A stretch of 64,000 nt of DNA from Tritrichomonas musculus (lineage: Eukaryota > Parabasalia > Tritrichomonadida > Tritrichomonadidae). The stretch covers positions 8,556,001 to 8,620,000 of the forward strand of contig JAPFFF010000003.1 of NCBI GenBank assembly GCA_039105265.1, in the 5' to 3' direction. The notes beneath the pieces were generated by a model. It had not been told where the DNA came from and made no database searches. It saw only the letters and a list, made by a program, of their open reading frames with translations. Both the position numbers and the translations under genes were made by a program. Within the stretch, counting starts at the first letter, position 1; every line of letters begins with the position of its first letter. Of this stretch, positions 19,146-30,800 are shown in pieces.

Positions 19146-20340
19146 ATGTTTAATAATACTACATTCAATAACAATTATAACCAAAATCAACCGCTAAATA
19201 CAATTCAAAATCAATTTAAAAGAAATAATCCTAATTTTGAACAATTCTTAAATGATGCTGAACAATACACAGTCATTTCTATAGCTGCAACAACTAAAAA
19301 CGCTTTTCAAAGTAATTTCATGGAGTTAGATATGGTAGTGCGTTTTTCATACCACACTACACAAATAAAAATAAGTCAAGTTGAATGCATTAAATTATTA
19401 TTTAATATAGTAGTTGAATGCATTAAATTATTATTTGAATGCATTCCAGAAAATATTTCAGAAATTCCACAAAAAAATAAGTCAAGTTGAATGTAATATT
19501 GTTTCATGGTTATCAACAGACAAAGATTTGAGAGAAATATGGAAAGATATGAATGAACAATTAAACATTTCATTTAGACATTACAATAATCATCAATGGA
19601 AAGAAGGATATCCAAAGTTTTTTATTAACGATGAGGAAATACCAGAAATGTATATCAAAAATCAAAAACGAATTAGAGATGTTCAAATTGATGGATACTA
19701 TGATTATACCAAGAAAATATTTATTGAAACCATTTATTCAGAAGCAAATGAAATAAATTATGTTATGTTGATTTAGCAATTACATTTAAATATAGATATT
19801 ATGACAAAAATAGTAAAGAACAATATATTTAACCACATGCTAAATGTGATTTTGCAGACATCATGAATGTTCGCTTTGAACCAAAATAACCAAAATAATT
19901 ATATGGATATAACTGATGATAATGTTGAAGGAAAATGGCTAAGAGAAATTAAACTTGAGAATATCTATTCAAAACATAAATATATGAACATCTATTCAAA
20001 ACATCCTGAAGGTTATCAAATGGATACATTCATTAATAACAAACGAAAAAATGAATTCAATTATTTGATGTTCATTAATGTAAATACATGCAAAGCTTAC
20101 AGTTATCCATTAGTTGGGAAAGGAGCAAAAACAATAATAGAAGCATTTAATAAATATATTGATGATGTATATTCATTAGCATGTTTGCTTTTTCTTCCTC
20201 GTTTAACTTCTATTTTTTGTAGATTCTCTGATGATTTCGATTTAGACAATGCTTTAATGATTGGTGTTTGATTGATTTGATTTAAATCTAATTTATTGGT
20301 TTCAGTCATTTTAGACATCATTAAAAAAATCATTTATTAT
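19146..20340 (+). mobile_element. Fossil Maverick/Polinton-like element fragment with integrase
   Basis: The forward strand carries pieces of a retroviral-type (rve) integrase near 19870-20170: an HPEGYQMDTF segment that fits the first catalytic Asp region, then NYLMFINVNTCKAYSYPL, the usual central strand pair. Upstream pieces (19146-19770), Asn- and Ile-rich, may belong to the same element or to a neighbour gene of it. In trichomonads the abundant elements with such integrases are Mavericks/Polintons, hence the name. No polymerase, capsid or terminal repeats are seen. It is broken in several places and is a short fragment of a much larger element. Age is moderate: protein similarity is still readable. 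Confidence 0.5.
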
Positions 20341-20586
20341 TTTTGGATGGGTTATATATCAATCTATACGCTCTTCCATTACAACATTCATCAAATATAT
20401 AATCATTATTAATGATTCATTAATATTAAATGTTTCATCAGTGAACATTTTAATTTTATTATTCTTTAATTTTAATAAAAATCAAACTTATTATATTAAT
20501 TTTAGAGTTATTAATTCATTTTATTCACTTTTTGAGAGTATCCGACCAAAATAAGAAAATGAAAATTGAATTTCTTTGTTCAAAAA

Positions 20587-21474
20587 TAGGGGATTCAACC
20601 GTAAAAAAAGTACCACATTTTTAAAACTTTAATATTTTTTAATAAAAATATTATTATTTTGTAGATAATTTGCTAAATAATCGAATATTAATTTTTGGGA
20701 AAAAATTGTCTATCATGTCATGAAAGGGAATGGATTTTTTAATTGAATGCCTTTCTTATATTTTTTATTTCACATTTCAAACTCAATTTATATTTAAATA
20801 ATAGAGTTTATATCATTTCCAGTTATTTTAAACCAGATAAAAAAAAGCAAATGCATTTATATCATCTTTTTCTAATATCTTTTTTATTTATTTCTGCAAA
20901 TTGACAGTTATTTTTTTTATCTTCAGATATCAAGATTCACTTCTAAAAAATATCAATTCCAATGCTTTTATTAATACATTAATATTGTAGAGCCAACTTT
21001 TTAAATTAATATTTTTAGTTAAAAATTTAAAGATTAGAATGAAAAATTTTTTACATTTAAAATGATATTATTATCACCATAAAATATCAGTTATGAATCA
21101 TGAAAAGATGTGTGATATTTCCTTATAGATTTTTATAATTGATGTTTGATATGATTTGAATCTTTTTCTAAATTCATTAAATTCAAGCATTTTATCATTG
21201 AATTATATGTTTTTGCTTATGAATAAAATAATTATTCTATTGTATTTAAAATGAATTGTCTTTTTTTGGTTCATAAGTTAGCATTTTTCATATAACATTT
21301 CATTCCAACTTTCTTTTATTCCCTTTCATGGCCCTATAGATATTTTTTTATTATAAGATAAATTTTAGAATTAATAAATAATGGAGATATTATTTTAATA
21401 ATAAAATAAACAAAATAATTTATTTTTAATTTTTATTCAATTTTTTGACACTTTACAAACGTTTGAATCCCCTA
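20587..21474. mobile_element. 888-bp non-autonomous TIR element (MITE) with 10-bp target duplication
   Basis: The ends are TAGGGGATTCAA (20587-20598) and its exact complement (21463-21474), flanked on both sides by the direct repeat TGTTCAAAAA (20577-20586 and 21475-21484). Inverted similarity continues inward: an ATGAAAGGGAAT word near 20720 has its complement near 21320. There is no credible ORF inside; the interior is A/T-rich. Length, terminal repeats and a 9-10-bp duplication fit a MULE-derived MITE best. The intact duplication suggests a fairly recent insertion, here into DNA next to the Maverick-like fossil. Confidence 0.8.
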
Positions 21475-21484
21475 TGTTCAAAAA

Positions 21485-21661
21485 TAGCTAACTTGTTTAC
21501 AACCTTCTGAAACTGCTTTTCCATCTTTGTTGATGTTTAAATGAAAATTGAATTTCTTTGTTGATGTTTAGAAATAATAAATAAATTGATAATCATTTAT
21601 TCATTCTTCTCACGGTAAAAAGATGCTGTTTTTCCAAAAAATAATGTAAACTTTTGAATTG

Positions 21662-21692
<31 letters not shown>

Positions 21693-22597
21693 AAGTTAAG
21701 AAAATTGAAAACAAATATATAACATAATTTACTAGATTACAACTAAAATTAAAATCAATTAATTTATTAATGTAAAATATAATACATATATATTATAAAA
21801 AACATATAAAAAAATGTAATGATAAAGAGAAATATATGTATTTAATTTAGTATTATTTTATGAAAATAATGTATTCTTGCTTTATTATTGTAAAAGAAAA
21901 CATTTGAAAAATAAATAAAAGAAACATTGGTCATAGATGATATTAATAGATTTTCTTTTTTATCGTTATTGAATTCAATTTAGATTAACAAAATCTTCAA
22001 AATCATATGGCCAAATAAAGGTCAAACGTCATTTGACGTTCATTTTAAAATTCAATTTTTTCAATAATTTCTGAGATTTTGAGATAAAAACAAAAATATA
22101 AATTTTAACGATCAATACTTTAGTTTTAATTTATCTTGATATTTAAAAAGCAAAACTATGATTTTAAATCTTATATTTAATAAAAATTAAATCATAATGA
22201 AAATATAAGGAAAATATATGGAAAAAATATCAAGATTATCATAAAAAATATATAATGTAAAAAACAAAATAAAATTTACTTTTTGAATTCAGGCTTCAAT
22301 TTTTGTCATTTTTTAAATTTTTAAAGCAATGTTTTCAAAATTAACGAATATATTTCAATTTTTTTAGAAAATAAATTCATAATTATTTTGATGATTGCAA
22401 ATCAAAATCTATAAATTATAAATCATATAAAAAATATCTTAATAAAGTATAATTTAAAACCATATTGTTTATATTAAATTAAATTTTTATTAAAATAAAT
22501 TCATTTTATTTTATAGAGTGTTTTTAATTTTTTATCAAAAGTATCCGATTAGATTTTATTGAAAAGTCTATTTGGTTAAAAACAATTGAACAATTTT
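21485..22597. other. AT-rich intergenic DNA with a poly-A30 tract
   Basis: No gene is seen. A 16-base word CTTTGTTGATGTTTA is repeated at about 21525 and 21556 around a copy of a segment also found just left of the 888-bp element (20557-20580 and 21539-21562). A run of 30 A lies at 21662-21691. The rest is plain A/T, presumably including the promoter of the TBC-TLD gene. Confidence 0.5.
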
Positions 22598-25393
22598 ATG
22601 TTCGTTGAATCACATTCAATACCTTCATATTCTTATTTACCGAATCAGCTTCATTCAAAAGTTAGAAATGTTCTATTTCCAAACGATACATGGGAAGAAT
22701 TAGAAAATGATCGAATTATTAAATTCCACAAATACGAACAAGATGAAAAAATCAAGAGATCTGATAAAAAAGACGCCAATGGTAAATTTTTTGTTTGCAA
22801 TAACCTCAAAAATTTGTTAAGATATGGTATCCCATGTCAATTAAGAGCAAAATACTGGCTTTTAGTATCTGGTGGACAAAATATAATAGATAATGGTTTT
22901 AGTTATTATGAAGATATGAAAGAAAAAGTCATTTCAGAAAATTTTTTACAACAATCAAACAATCCATTTGGTGTTCCAGTTGAATATCTTGAAAATTTTT
23001 GCAACTTTAATGAGGACATAATTACTTTTATTCAAGTTATATATTATCATAATCAAAAGACAGTAGAATATGCACCTTTTATACCTAGAGTTTGCTTTAT
23101 TTTGCTTACTTTTTTAAAGGATCATAATTCTGCATATGCCACTATTCAATCATTAATTAACAATAACCATGATGGCTGGTATTTTGAAACTACTGTTGAT
23201 GAATTTATGATTTCTTCAATAGTAATTCAAAATTTATGCCATTCTAAAGTACCAAAAGTTTTTCAACACTGCCAATCTTTAAAAGTTGATATGATGGAGT
23301 TATTTCTAATGTTTGTTTTTGGAAAAGGCTACTTATCAACTTCTGTGACATTAACTTTTTTTGACTCCTATATTAATGAAGGGAAAAAAGTTTTCTACCG
23401 GTTCTTTTTAACATTTTTAAATCAAGAAACCAAATCTATTTTACAATCCAACACTCCTGAAGAATTAAAACAATGCTTTGTAAATTTCAATCAAATTATT
23501 GATGACGATGCAAATATTTTTATTGAATTCATCAAAAAATCATTTAGCCTTCCTTTATCTCGTAGTCGGATTATATTTAAATCTGATAAGAAATCCCACC
23601 AAAAAAATGCTAATACAACGTCATCTTTACCAGATTATCCAATTCCAATCAACGATAATAAACCTCATGATTTTAATGGATTTTCTATAAATCTTGCTCC
23701 GCTCTTTGATATTGAAATAAATGATGAATCTAGTTATGAAAATGATTCCACAAATGAGTCTTACTCACAAAATAATAAAAATGCTGAATCATCTGAACAT
23801 TGTACCAAAACTCCTTCTCTTTCAAAAAGCGAATTAAATCGTGTCGACCGATTAAAAACGGCTGAATTAAGGAGACACTCGTTCATTCATACGTATTCTT
23901 CATTTGTACGACATATAAATGACAATTTAATAGAAAAAAACCAATCATCTCCTGATCATGTTTCGAATACTTATCATATTGAAAAAATCAGCAATAATGG
24001 AGAAGATAGAAGCGATAATAATCACCACCATCATCATCATCATAAAAGGAAAAGAAATATAAATCATCAAAATGATAATATAATCCAAAATGAGCCACCA
24101 AAAAGTGAACCCGAAATATTACCAAATAAAATACTACCTACAAACTCAATTTTAAGCGATACAGAGTTTAGTATAATCCGAAGTTTCATGCCTCTTTTTT
24201 ATCGTTTATCAAATCCAATTCGAACATACAAATTGTCACAAGATGGGGCTTCTTTCTATTCATTTCAATGTGGTGTAACATCAAATTGTCCTTACCTTCT
24301 AGTCATACGTACCAAGTCAAGAACTGTTGGAGCATTTTTAAGTGATCCTCCAACAAACAAAGCGACCACCAATTATTCTGCGTCAATTGGTGGATCTAGT
24401 GATAGATATATAGTTGGGCATTCATCCTATACTTCTCTTTCATCATTTCAAGATTATCATAGCTCATATTCATCTAAAATGATAAACAACGTTCGAAGAC
24501 CTGGCCAATATTTTGGAAGAATGACAACTTTTGTATTTTCTATAAAACACAAAAAAAAGAATGTTGATCAAAATGAAATAGATGATTCAAACGCAACTGA
24601 TATTAATGGAAATCCATCGAAAGTTTCAGTTTTCCAATCTGTTGCCAACTGCGCTTATAATCGCAATAACAGCAATATAAGTACCAGCAGTGAAATTGAA
24701 GAAAAGTCTGACAAAAATAATCATAAAAAGACTTTTTTACGATCTTTAATTAAACGAAGAAATAAACATCATCATCATCATCATCATCATCATAACCAAC
24801 CAGATAATGATAATTCTAATTCAAGTACTTATAATGATTCAAATCACAGTCATACTTCTACTAATTTAAATTCAAGCAATAGTAATGCAAATGATTTTAA
24901 TAATAACAGTAAATCCATTACATATAGCAACAGCGCACAAAATTCTGATATCATTATTGATAGCGGAAATGATTGCCAACTGAATAGTAAGAACGATGAT
25001 ACAGTTTTAAATGATAATTCTGATGACGAAGATAACAGTGACGGATACAAACCTACTCTATTTAGTGATTCTAACAACCCTAACGATGAAAACAATTATA
25101 GTCCACAACTAATTGTTTATAAAGAAAAAAATGAAAATTCTACATCCAGCACTTTATCTGAAACAAATGACGATAATAAAGATAGTGAAGAATATTATTA
25201 TAAAAAATCCTTTATTTCAGTATTCCAAGATTCAATATCTATTGGCGGTCCTGGACCTGCTATTTTCATGCAAGAATACTTAACAAAGCTTTACAGTTAT
25301 GAGTCTAAAACGTTTAACTCACCTTCATTGACAGATCATAAAAATGGTGATCTTATTAATGATGTTGAACTGTATATGCTCAAGAAAATATAA
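22598..25393 (+). CDS. TBC-TLD domain protein (TBC1D24-like)
   Basis: The first ATG (22598) gives 931 residues; four codons upstream is only a TTG. An N-terminal TBC domain (about residues 77-300) opens with YGIPCQLRAKYWLLVSGG; a C-terminal TLD domain starts near 515 (LSDTEFSIIRSFMPLFYRLS, then PYLLVIRTKSRTVGAFLSD) and finishes at the C-terminus (SISIGGPGPAIF ... LINDVELYML). TBC domains are usually Rab GAPs, but the arginine-finger (IxxDxxRT) and glutamine-finger (YxQ) motifs are not visible; the Q-finger position reads VEYAPFIPRV, as in TBC1D24, an Arf6/Rab-linked membrane-traffic protein with the same domain order. The TLD is split by about 200 residues of Asn/Ser/His-rich sequence including a nine-His run (near 24767), and the linker also has a His run. 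The fusion call is strong; the partner GTPase is unknown. Confidence 0.88.
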   Translation: MFVESHSIPSYSYLPNQLHSKVRNVLFPNDTWEELENDRIIKFHKYEQDEKIKRSDKKDANGKFFVCNNLKNLLRYGIPCQLRAKYWLLVSGGQNIIDNGFSYYEDMKEKVISENFLQQSNNPFGVPVEYLENFCNFNEDIITFIQVIYYHNQKTVEYAPFIPRVCFILLTFLKDHNSAYATIQSLINNNHDGWYFETTVDEFMISSIVIQNLCHSKVPKVFQHCQSLKVDMMELFLMFVFGKGYLSTSVTLTFFDSYINEGKKVFYRFFLTFLNQETKSILQSNTPEELKQCFVNFNQIIDDDANIFIEFIKKSFSLPLSRSRIIFKSDKKSHQKNANTTSSLPDYPIPINDNKPHDFNGFSINLAPLFDIEINDESSYENDSTNESYSQNNKNAESSEHCTKTPSLSKSELNRVDRLKTAELRRHSFIHTYSSFVRHINDNLIEKNQSSPDHVSNTYHIEKISNNGEDRSDNNHHHHHHHKRKRNINHQNDNIIQNEPPKSEPEILPNKILPTNSILSDTEFSIIRSFMPLFYRLSNPIRTYKLSQDGASFYSFQCGVTSNCPYLLVIRTKSRTVGAFLSDPPTNKATTNYSASIGGSSDRYIVGHSSYTSLSSFQDYHSSYSSKMINNVRRPGQYFGRMTTFVFSIKHKKKNVDQNEIDDSNATDINGNPSKVSVFQSVANCAYNRNNSNISTSSEIEEKSDKNNHKKTFLRSLIKRRNKHHHHHHHHHNQPDNDNSNSSTYNDSNHSHTSTNLNSSNSNANDFNNNSKSITYSNSAQNSDIIIDSGNDCQLNSKNDDTVLNDNSDDEDNSDGYKPTLFSDSNNPNDENNYSPQLIVYKEKNENSTSSTLSETNDDNKDSEEYYYKKSFISVFQDSISIGGPGPAIFMQEYLTKLYSYESKTFNSPSLTDHKNGDLINDVELYMLKKI

Positions 25394-25729
25394 TTTCATT
25401 TTATTAACCACTTTGTTGATTTTGTTGTTTTTATAAATAATTATATAATATCATGAAATTAATTGCTTTTTTTTTAAATTTCTTTTCAAAAATTCAATTT
25501 AATATCATTCAATTTCTAATTGCACCTTATTACACATAAAACGAAGGAGATCAGATTTCTCTTAATTTAAAAACTTTGAAATGAATTTCAATACTAAGTC
25601 AAATAAACTGAAAATTTTAATATTTCAATTTTTTGAAATAATATTAAACTTTTTCAATTACATCAAAATTTGTTTTTTGGTTTTATAATAATTTTTCCTG
25701 AAAGCTTTTTTGCACTAGATAAATTTCGT

Positions 25730-25924
25730 ATGATTGACAAGTGGATAGATACCAATGATAATTCAGATGACAATGATGATACAGAACCAGATAATGATCA
25801 AAAAAAAGATGAAAACCATAAATTATTTTTTGGATGTTTTAAATATGATCCAGCTATCATTGGGCCAAGAATTAAGCGTCCGCTAACTCCATTTTTAAAT
25901 AATAAACAAATTCAAAAGTGTTAA
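25730..25924 (+). CDS. Small acidic hypothetical ORF
   Basis: A 64-residue frame from the ATG at 25730: an acidic N-terminal half (TNDNSDDNDDTEPDND) followed by a more conserved-looking LFFGCFKYDPAIIGPRIKRP and a basic end. The frame continues upstream without an ATG to a TTG at 25670. Codons look gene-like, but there is no recognisable domain. It lies 337 bases after the TBC-TLD gene on the same strand. It could be a small gene or the tail of a dead one. Confidence 0.3.
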   Translation: MIDKWIDTNDNSDDNDDTEPDNDQKKDENHKLFFGCFKYDPAIIGPRIKRPLTPFLNNKQIQKC

Positions 25925-26246
25925 TTTTTTTTTGAATCAATTCATTGATTCCACATTAATTTCAAAATGATGTTATATATTTTTTGTAGTACTAAGTAAA
26001 TTACTAATTAGTCATATATAGTAACTCTTTAATATTAATATTTCCTCGTAACACATATTTCTAAAACATTTAAAATTTTCGGTTAATCCTATTCAATTTA
26101 AAATTTTCTTCAAATAAATACCAGTTGCTTTTTTGCTCATTGAATAAATTACCACTGCTAAATATTAACAGGATTGATTGTACAACCTTTCATCCAAAAT
26201 ATAATTTTCTATTAAATAGCAATGTAATCTCAAGATGGCCTGTTAA

Positions 26247-27434
26247 TTAACAGGGATGTGGCATTGGTACTGCTCCAAAATACGGTATTGTTCCAGCATA
26301 CGGCGAAGGACCTCCTTGAAAAGAAGGATTTGTAGGCGGGAGTATTTGATTTGGCTGGACATTATCATGATATGTGCAATTCATTTGCTGTGGGAAAATA
26401 TTAGTGTATGGATTTGTATTTGTAGGACTTGTATTCATTCCAAGCATTGGATTGACAACAGGGGAATTATAAAGATTAACAATAGGAGTCTGATCGTAAT
26501 TATTATTTGGAATATTACTTTGGATATTATGATCACTTGGTTCTTCTGTTTCAACTGCTGATTTTCCAGTGCAAAGGGCAATGAGCAAAATTACACAGAA
26601 AAATGCAATAATTATACAAGCAATTGGATTTATAATAGAAAAAGAGAAATTTTTCGTTTGCAAATATTTTTTCCCATGTTTGCAAGAACTAACATCATTG
26701 TTTTTTGAATTACGATATTCATTTTCTATCTTGAATTTTGATTTTTCTGAAAATAGTTCTCCTTTGTTTACTGCTTTAATATGCTCTTGTTTTGATAGAC
26801 TTGGTCCTGAATACAAATTTGTTTCATTCATCAAGAGATGATTTGAGTTGTTATTGCAATGATCTACTTTGATTATAAATGACTCATAAATTCGATCGTC
26901 AGTATATAATAATGGAACATTTTGATTTATAAGGGAAAGAAAATAACACTTCATTTTCACTTCATGAATATTCCTATGCTCAAAATTTTCTCTTGAGCTA
27001 ATAAACTCAATTCCATTTTGGCATTTATCATCTTCTGGAAAAGATATAAAAGATACCGAAGGAATTTTTTTTGTAATACTTCTTTTATTTAGTTTCCTTA
27101 TTATATTTTTACTAAAGTTAAAATATACCATTGCGTAATTTGCATTAACAATCGGAATATAATCATGTTCTCTGTGAATCAAGCCTTTTCTTTTGATAAT
27201 TTTACCATCATCATAATTAGTACCTTGCATAATCGTATATGTGATATTTTCAGTATTTGGATTTGTTATGAAAAAGTAAGTACGGAATTTGCTTTGGATT
27301 GAGATCTTTGAATGCGCATCTTCAAAAAAGAAAGTAGAGAGAGTTGTCTTAGAAAGAAAATGATTTTTCTTTATTTGCAATTTCGACGAAACAAAAATCA
27401 AAAAACTTAGAATTAACATAAAATTACTCCTCAT
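26247..27434 (-). CDS. Type I membrane protein, family A (cleaved signal, one helix, Pro/Asn-rich tail)
   Basis: The 395-residue protein begins with a signal peptide (MRSNFMLILSFLIFVSS), has an ectodomain with N-glycosylation sequons and a DDKCQNGIEFISSR segment (about 135-148), one membrane helix (about 267-288, NPIACIIIAFFCVILLIALC) and a cytoplasmic tail of about 100 residues rich in Pro, Asn, Gly and Tyr. No enzyme domain is seen. A second protein in this window (44404-45642) shares the layout and a matching C-x-NG(I/L) segment, so the two are probably distant relatives. Likely at the plasma membrane or in the endomembrane system; the tail could recruit cytosolic partners. Function unknown. 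It diverges from the ATR-like gene (425 bases between starts). Confidence 0.75.
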   Translation of the reverse strand: MRSNFMLILSFLIFVSSKLQIKKNHFLSKTTLSTFFFEDAHSKISIQSKFRTYFFITNPNTENITYTIMQGTNYDDGKIIKRKGLIHREHDYIPIVNANYAMVYFNFSKNIIRKLNKRSITKKIPSVSFISFPEDDKCQNGIEFISSRENFEHRNIHEVKMKCYFLSLINQNVPLLYTDDRIYESFIIKVDHCNNNSNHLLMNETNLYSGPSLSKQEHIKAVNKGELFSEKSKFKIENEYRNSKNNDVSSCKHGKKYLQTKNFSFSIINPIACIIIAFFCVILLIALCTGKSAVETEEPSDHNIQSNIPNNNYDQTPIVNLYNSPVVNPMLGMNTSPTNTNPYTNIFPQQMNCTYHDNVQPNQILPPTNPSFQGGPSPYAGTIPYFGAVPMPHPC

Positions 27435-27844
27435 TTATTTGATATTTCAATTGAAATATCGAAATTTTTATTTCAAAATAAAATATTAATGTTATATCAT
27501 TAATTTTGAGCCGTATAACTTTTTTTAAACATTTTAAATAATAATTTGTATACATTAAAAACATATATCATTAAAACTATTTTTAATCATTTTTTAAAAA
27601 GATAAAAAAATAAAAATCTTATTACTTACGTTATAAAATTCAAATAACAAATCAACTTTTTGATAAATATATCTCAATATTTTAATAGGATTTTGCAAAT
27701 TGCATTTTTATAGATTTTTCATCAATAATTCTTTAAGAATGTATTTTTATAGATTTTAACATATAGTTCCTTAAAAAAATCATGAAAAAAGTGGATATCT
27801 TGTCAGAAAAAGGTGAAAATTTGTAGTTCTCATTTTCAGGAACT

Positions 27845-27852
27845 TCACTTTT
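27845..27852 (+). promoter_or_regulatory. Initiator-like element of the ATR-like gene
   Basis: TCACTTTT ends eight bases before the ATG at 27860 and matches TCAYTYWT exactly. It supports that ATG over the in-frame TTG at 27851, which would lie inside the element. Confidence 0.6.
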
Positions 27853-27859
27853 GATCTCA

Positions 27860-30800
27860 ATGACTCAGGCTTCGCTTATTAGCTCTGGGCTTTCAATTGA
27901 CGATGAATATGATGATAATTTCCTCCAATGCGTTCAATTTCTTGTCGAACAATTTTTTGGTCAAATGAAACCTCTTCAAGAAGCTATTGAATCAATTAAT
28001 ACTTTAACTACTGCATCAGAAAAACTCCAATCAATATTCAGAGAGAATAGTATAGAAGTTCTCCATGCATGTATAGAAATTTTATTTAAATATGCAATAT
28101 TTCAAAAAATATCTCCTATTTCTTTCAAACAATCAAATATTGAAGTATATTTACTATCAAAACAATATATTACACTACTTTCAGATATGATTCTTATTTA
28201 CTCAACTAGCAAACTCTCACTTTTTTTCGATAAATTATTGAATGCTTTTAATAATATAATTCACAACAATGATTTTATATTACCAAACATTATAGAAAAA
28301 AACATACTCATAAGTTTCGAAGAATATAAAGATATTAGATTTATTACTATTGAGGTTTTTTTACAGCTAATTGTTTTGATTATTTCTAAAATAAAAGGCG
28401 ATAGTAAAAAGTTACTTGAAATTATGTATGAATGCTTATTTAATTTTGATCAACCAACAATTCAGTATCTTGCACTCAAATGCTTATCTTACTCACAACC
28501 TTTCTCTTATTCAAATTCTCTTATTCAAGCTCGCCTTATGATCAACTTTACAATTAATATGAATAATATAACGTATCAAAATCATCAAAATGAAGCTTAC
28601 CTTCTTTTCAAATTGTCTAACATGGAAAATAATTTATATCACAAATCTGATCAGTATGCAGCTGATGCTCTAAAAAAAGCTCTATCAAATCTGCCAAAAA
28701 ATATAATTACTTTATTTGGTAGAGAAATTCTTGGCTATTTAACACATTTAACAAAATATAAAGATTACACTATCGTCAATGAAATCTTTAGTATATATAA
28801 AATTTATTTAGAAGCTGATCATGTAAACTGCCAGCAACTAGGCTCTTTGTTTTTACGATTTTTTGAGGATTTCTATCAAAATACTGTATTCATTAATATA
28901 TGCAAGGAAATATGTATTTACAATGACTCATTCAGAAAGCAACTAATGAAAACATATATAAAAAGAAAAAATCCAGAGAAAATACCATATTTAATGATCG
29001 TATATCCTCAACTTTTAATTGAATATAGAGAACTACTTGAAGAAGTATACTTAAACCCAATGAGAGAAAACAGTTTCTTTTATGAAAACATACCTTGTTC
29101 AATATTTTATCAAATATGTTCTTTTTTAGCAAAGGAAAGTGATCCTTCTCAACTTGGTTTAACCAAAGAAATGATTGATTATCTTTCTTTTAAGATAAAT
29201 AAAGACGAACTTCCTGAACCTTCATTAGTATCGCCATTAATGAGATTGGCACCTAGTTCATTAATGCAACATTTACCTGAATACGATCTTGACATAACAT
29301 ATGATGCTATTTTTACCAACAAGGTTCAACTTACTGACGATATTAGGAACATTTTAATTAACAAAGCAAGATTAACAAAGCCTTTCCCATTAATTCCTTA
29401 TTTTATAATGGCTTATCCCTCTTCAAATAATGAAGAAAATTCTCAATTTGATGATTTTTTAAAAAAAGCTGCTAATCCTCAATTAAACACAAATAATCCA
29501 AATGATTATTCAGCATATGAGCACAAATTATTTATAGATGCTATAGCCAAAAGATTCCAAAATGAAATAGAAAATATTATTCCTGATGATATTATTCTAT
29601 GTTTACTTAAAAGGAAAATGTATCAATCAGTCGCTATAATTGGCAACAATAAAACAACTTTTCATTTGTTTTATAAGCAAGTTTTTCATATAATCAGAAC
29701 AGATCCAGAATATTATGCACTAACTGCCTTCCTTGCATTAAAAAGAATACCGAAAAATATACTAAATGTAAACATAAATATGAATAGATTTGCATTTTTT
29801 AGCGATTTATTTCATATAATTACAAAAAAAGAAGGTGAAACCAGAGTTGTAAACATACAAATAAGAGAAGTGAGAGTCAGAGTATTATTGAGTTACATAT
29901 TAATACAGCCATCAGTTTTTCCTACAATAACAGATAATTTCCACTTAATGAAGTATCTTGGGTATATACTCGAAAAAATAAAAGACAGCATAATTCCTGT
30001 TTTAATTAAAGATCAAGATGAAGATTCAATTAACTTATTTACTGAGATCATTTTCAAACAAAAAAATAATCTTATGGAATGTGATTATGATTCTGATGAA
30101 TTCATCATATTTAGAAATAAATTGATCAAATCTTCTTTACTTGATACTTTTACTTATTTATTAGCTTATAACGACCGACATGTTGTTCATGATGGTCTTA
30201 TATTAATGAAGAAATTAACTGGTATTAAACCAATCGAATTCGTTTCTAATAATCAAATCAAATTAACCTCTAGTTTGCTGTTATATTTAGGTCATCCAAG
30301 GCGTGAAATTAGAAATTCAACTAAATTAGGAATTGTAATAATTGCAAATGCTTCTGAAACGGACAAAAGTACAGATCAAAACGAAGTTATTAAAAAGTTT
30401 TGGCAGAAAAACTTTCTTAATACGATTCATAATTTTTCATGCATATTGTATCAAAAAGGAAACTTTTCAAAAAAAATGGTTTTGGAAAGTTTATATAATG
30501 GACTTGAACCATTAACCTCAATACTTCCCAAATATTATCCTAAAATGATATCCTTGATTGATTTAGCTATAAAAGATCCATACTTGACGAAGAAATGCCT
30601 TATATTTTGCAGGAAATTTTTAAGCATTGTTGAAAATTCTGTTGAAACAGTTGAACATTTATTTGGCCAAATGATAGCACAAGTTTTGCCATATATAAAA
30701 GATTATCCGGACCTTGTAAAAGACATTTTACATTTCTTTATCATTGACAAGTATCAGATAACACAATCACATTTTCCCGAAATTGCTCACATTCCAGTTT

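Noticed and set aside
20103-20333. 76-codon reverse ORF opposite the integrase relic
   Set aside because: The forward strand carries the recognisable integrase signature; the reverse frame has no match I know.
22586-22597. Upstream TTG start for the TBC-TLD gene (also TTG at 27851, 46849 and 53583 for other genes)
   Set aside because: Nuclear genes of this type start at ATG; in each case an ATG follows within a few codons, and at 27851 the TTG falls in the initiator-like element.
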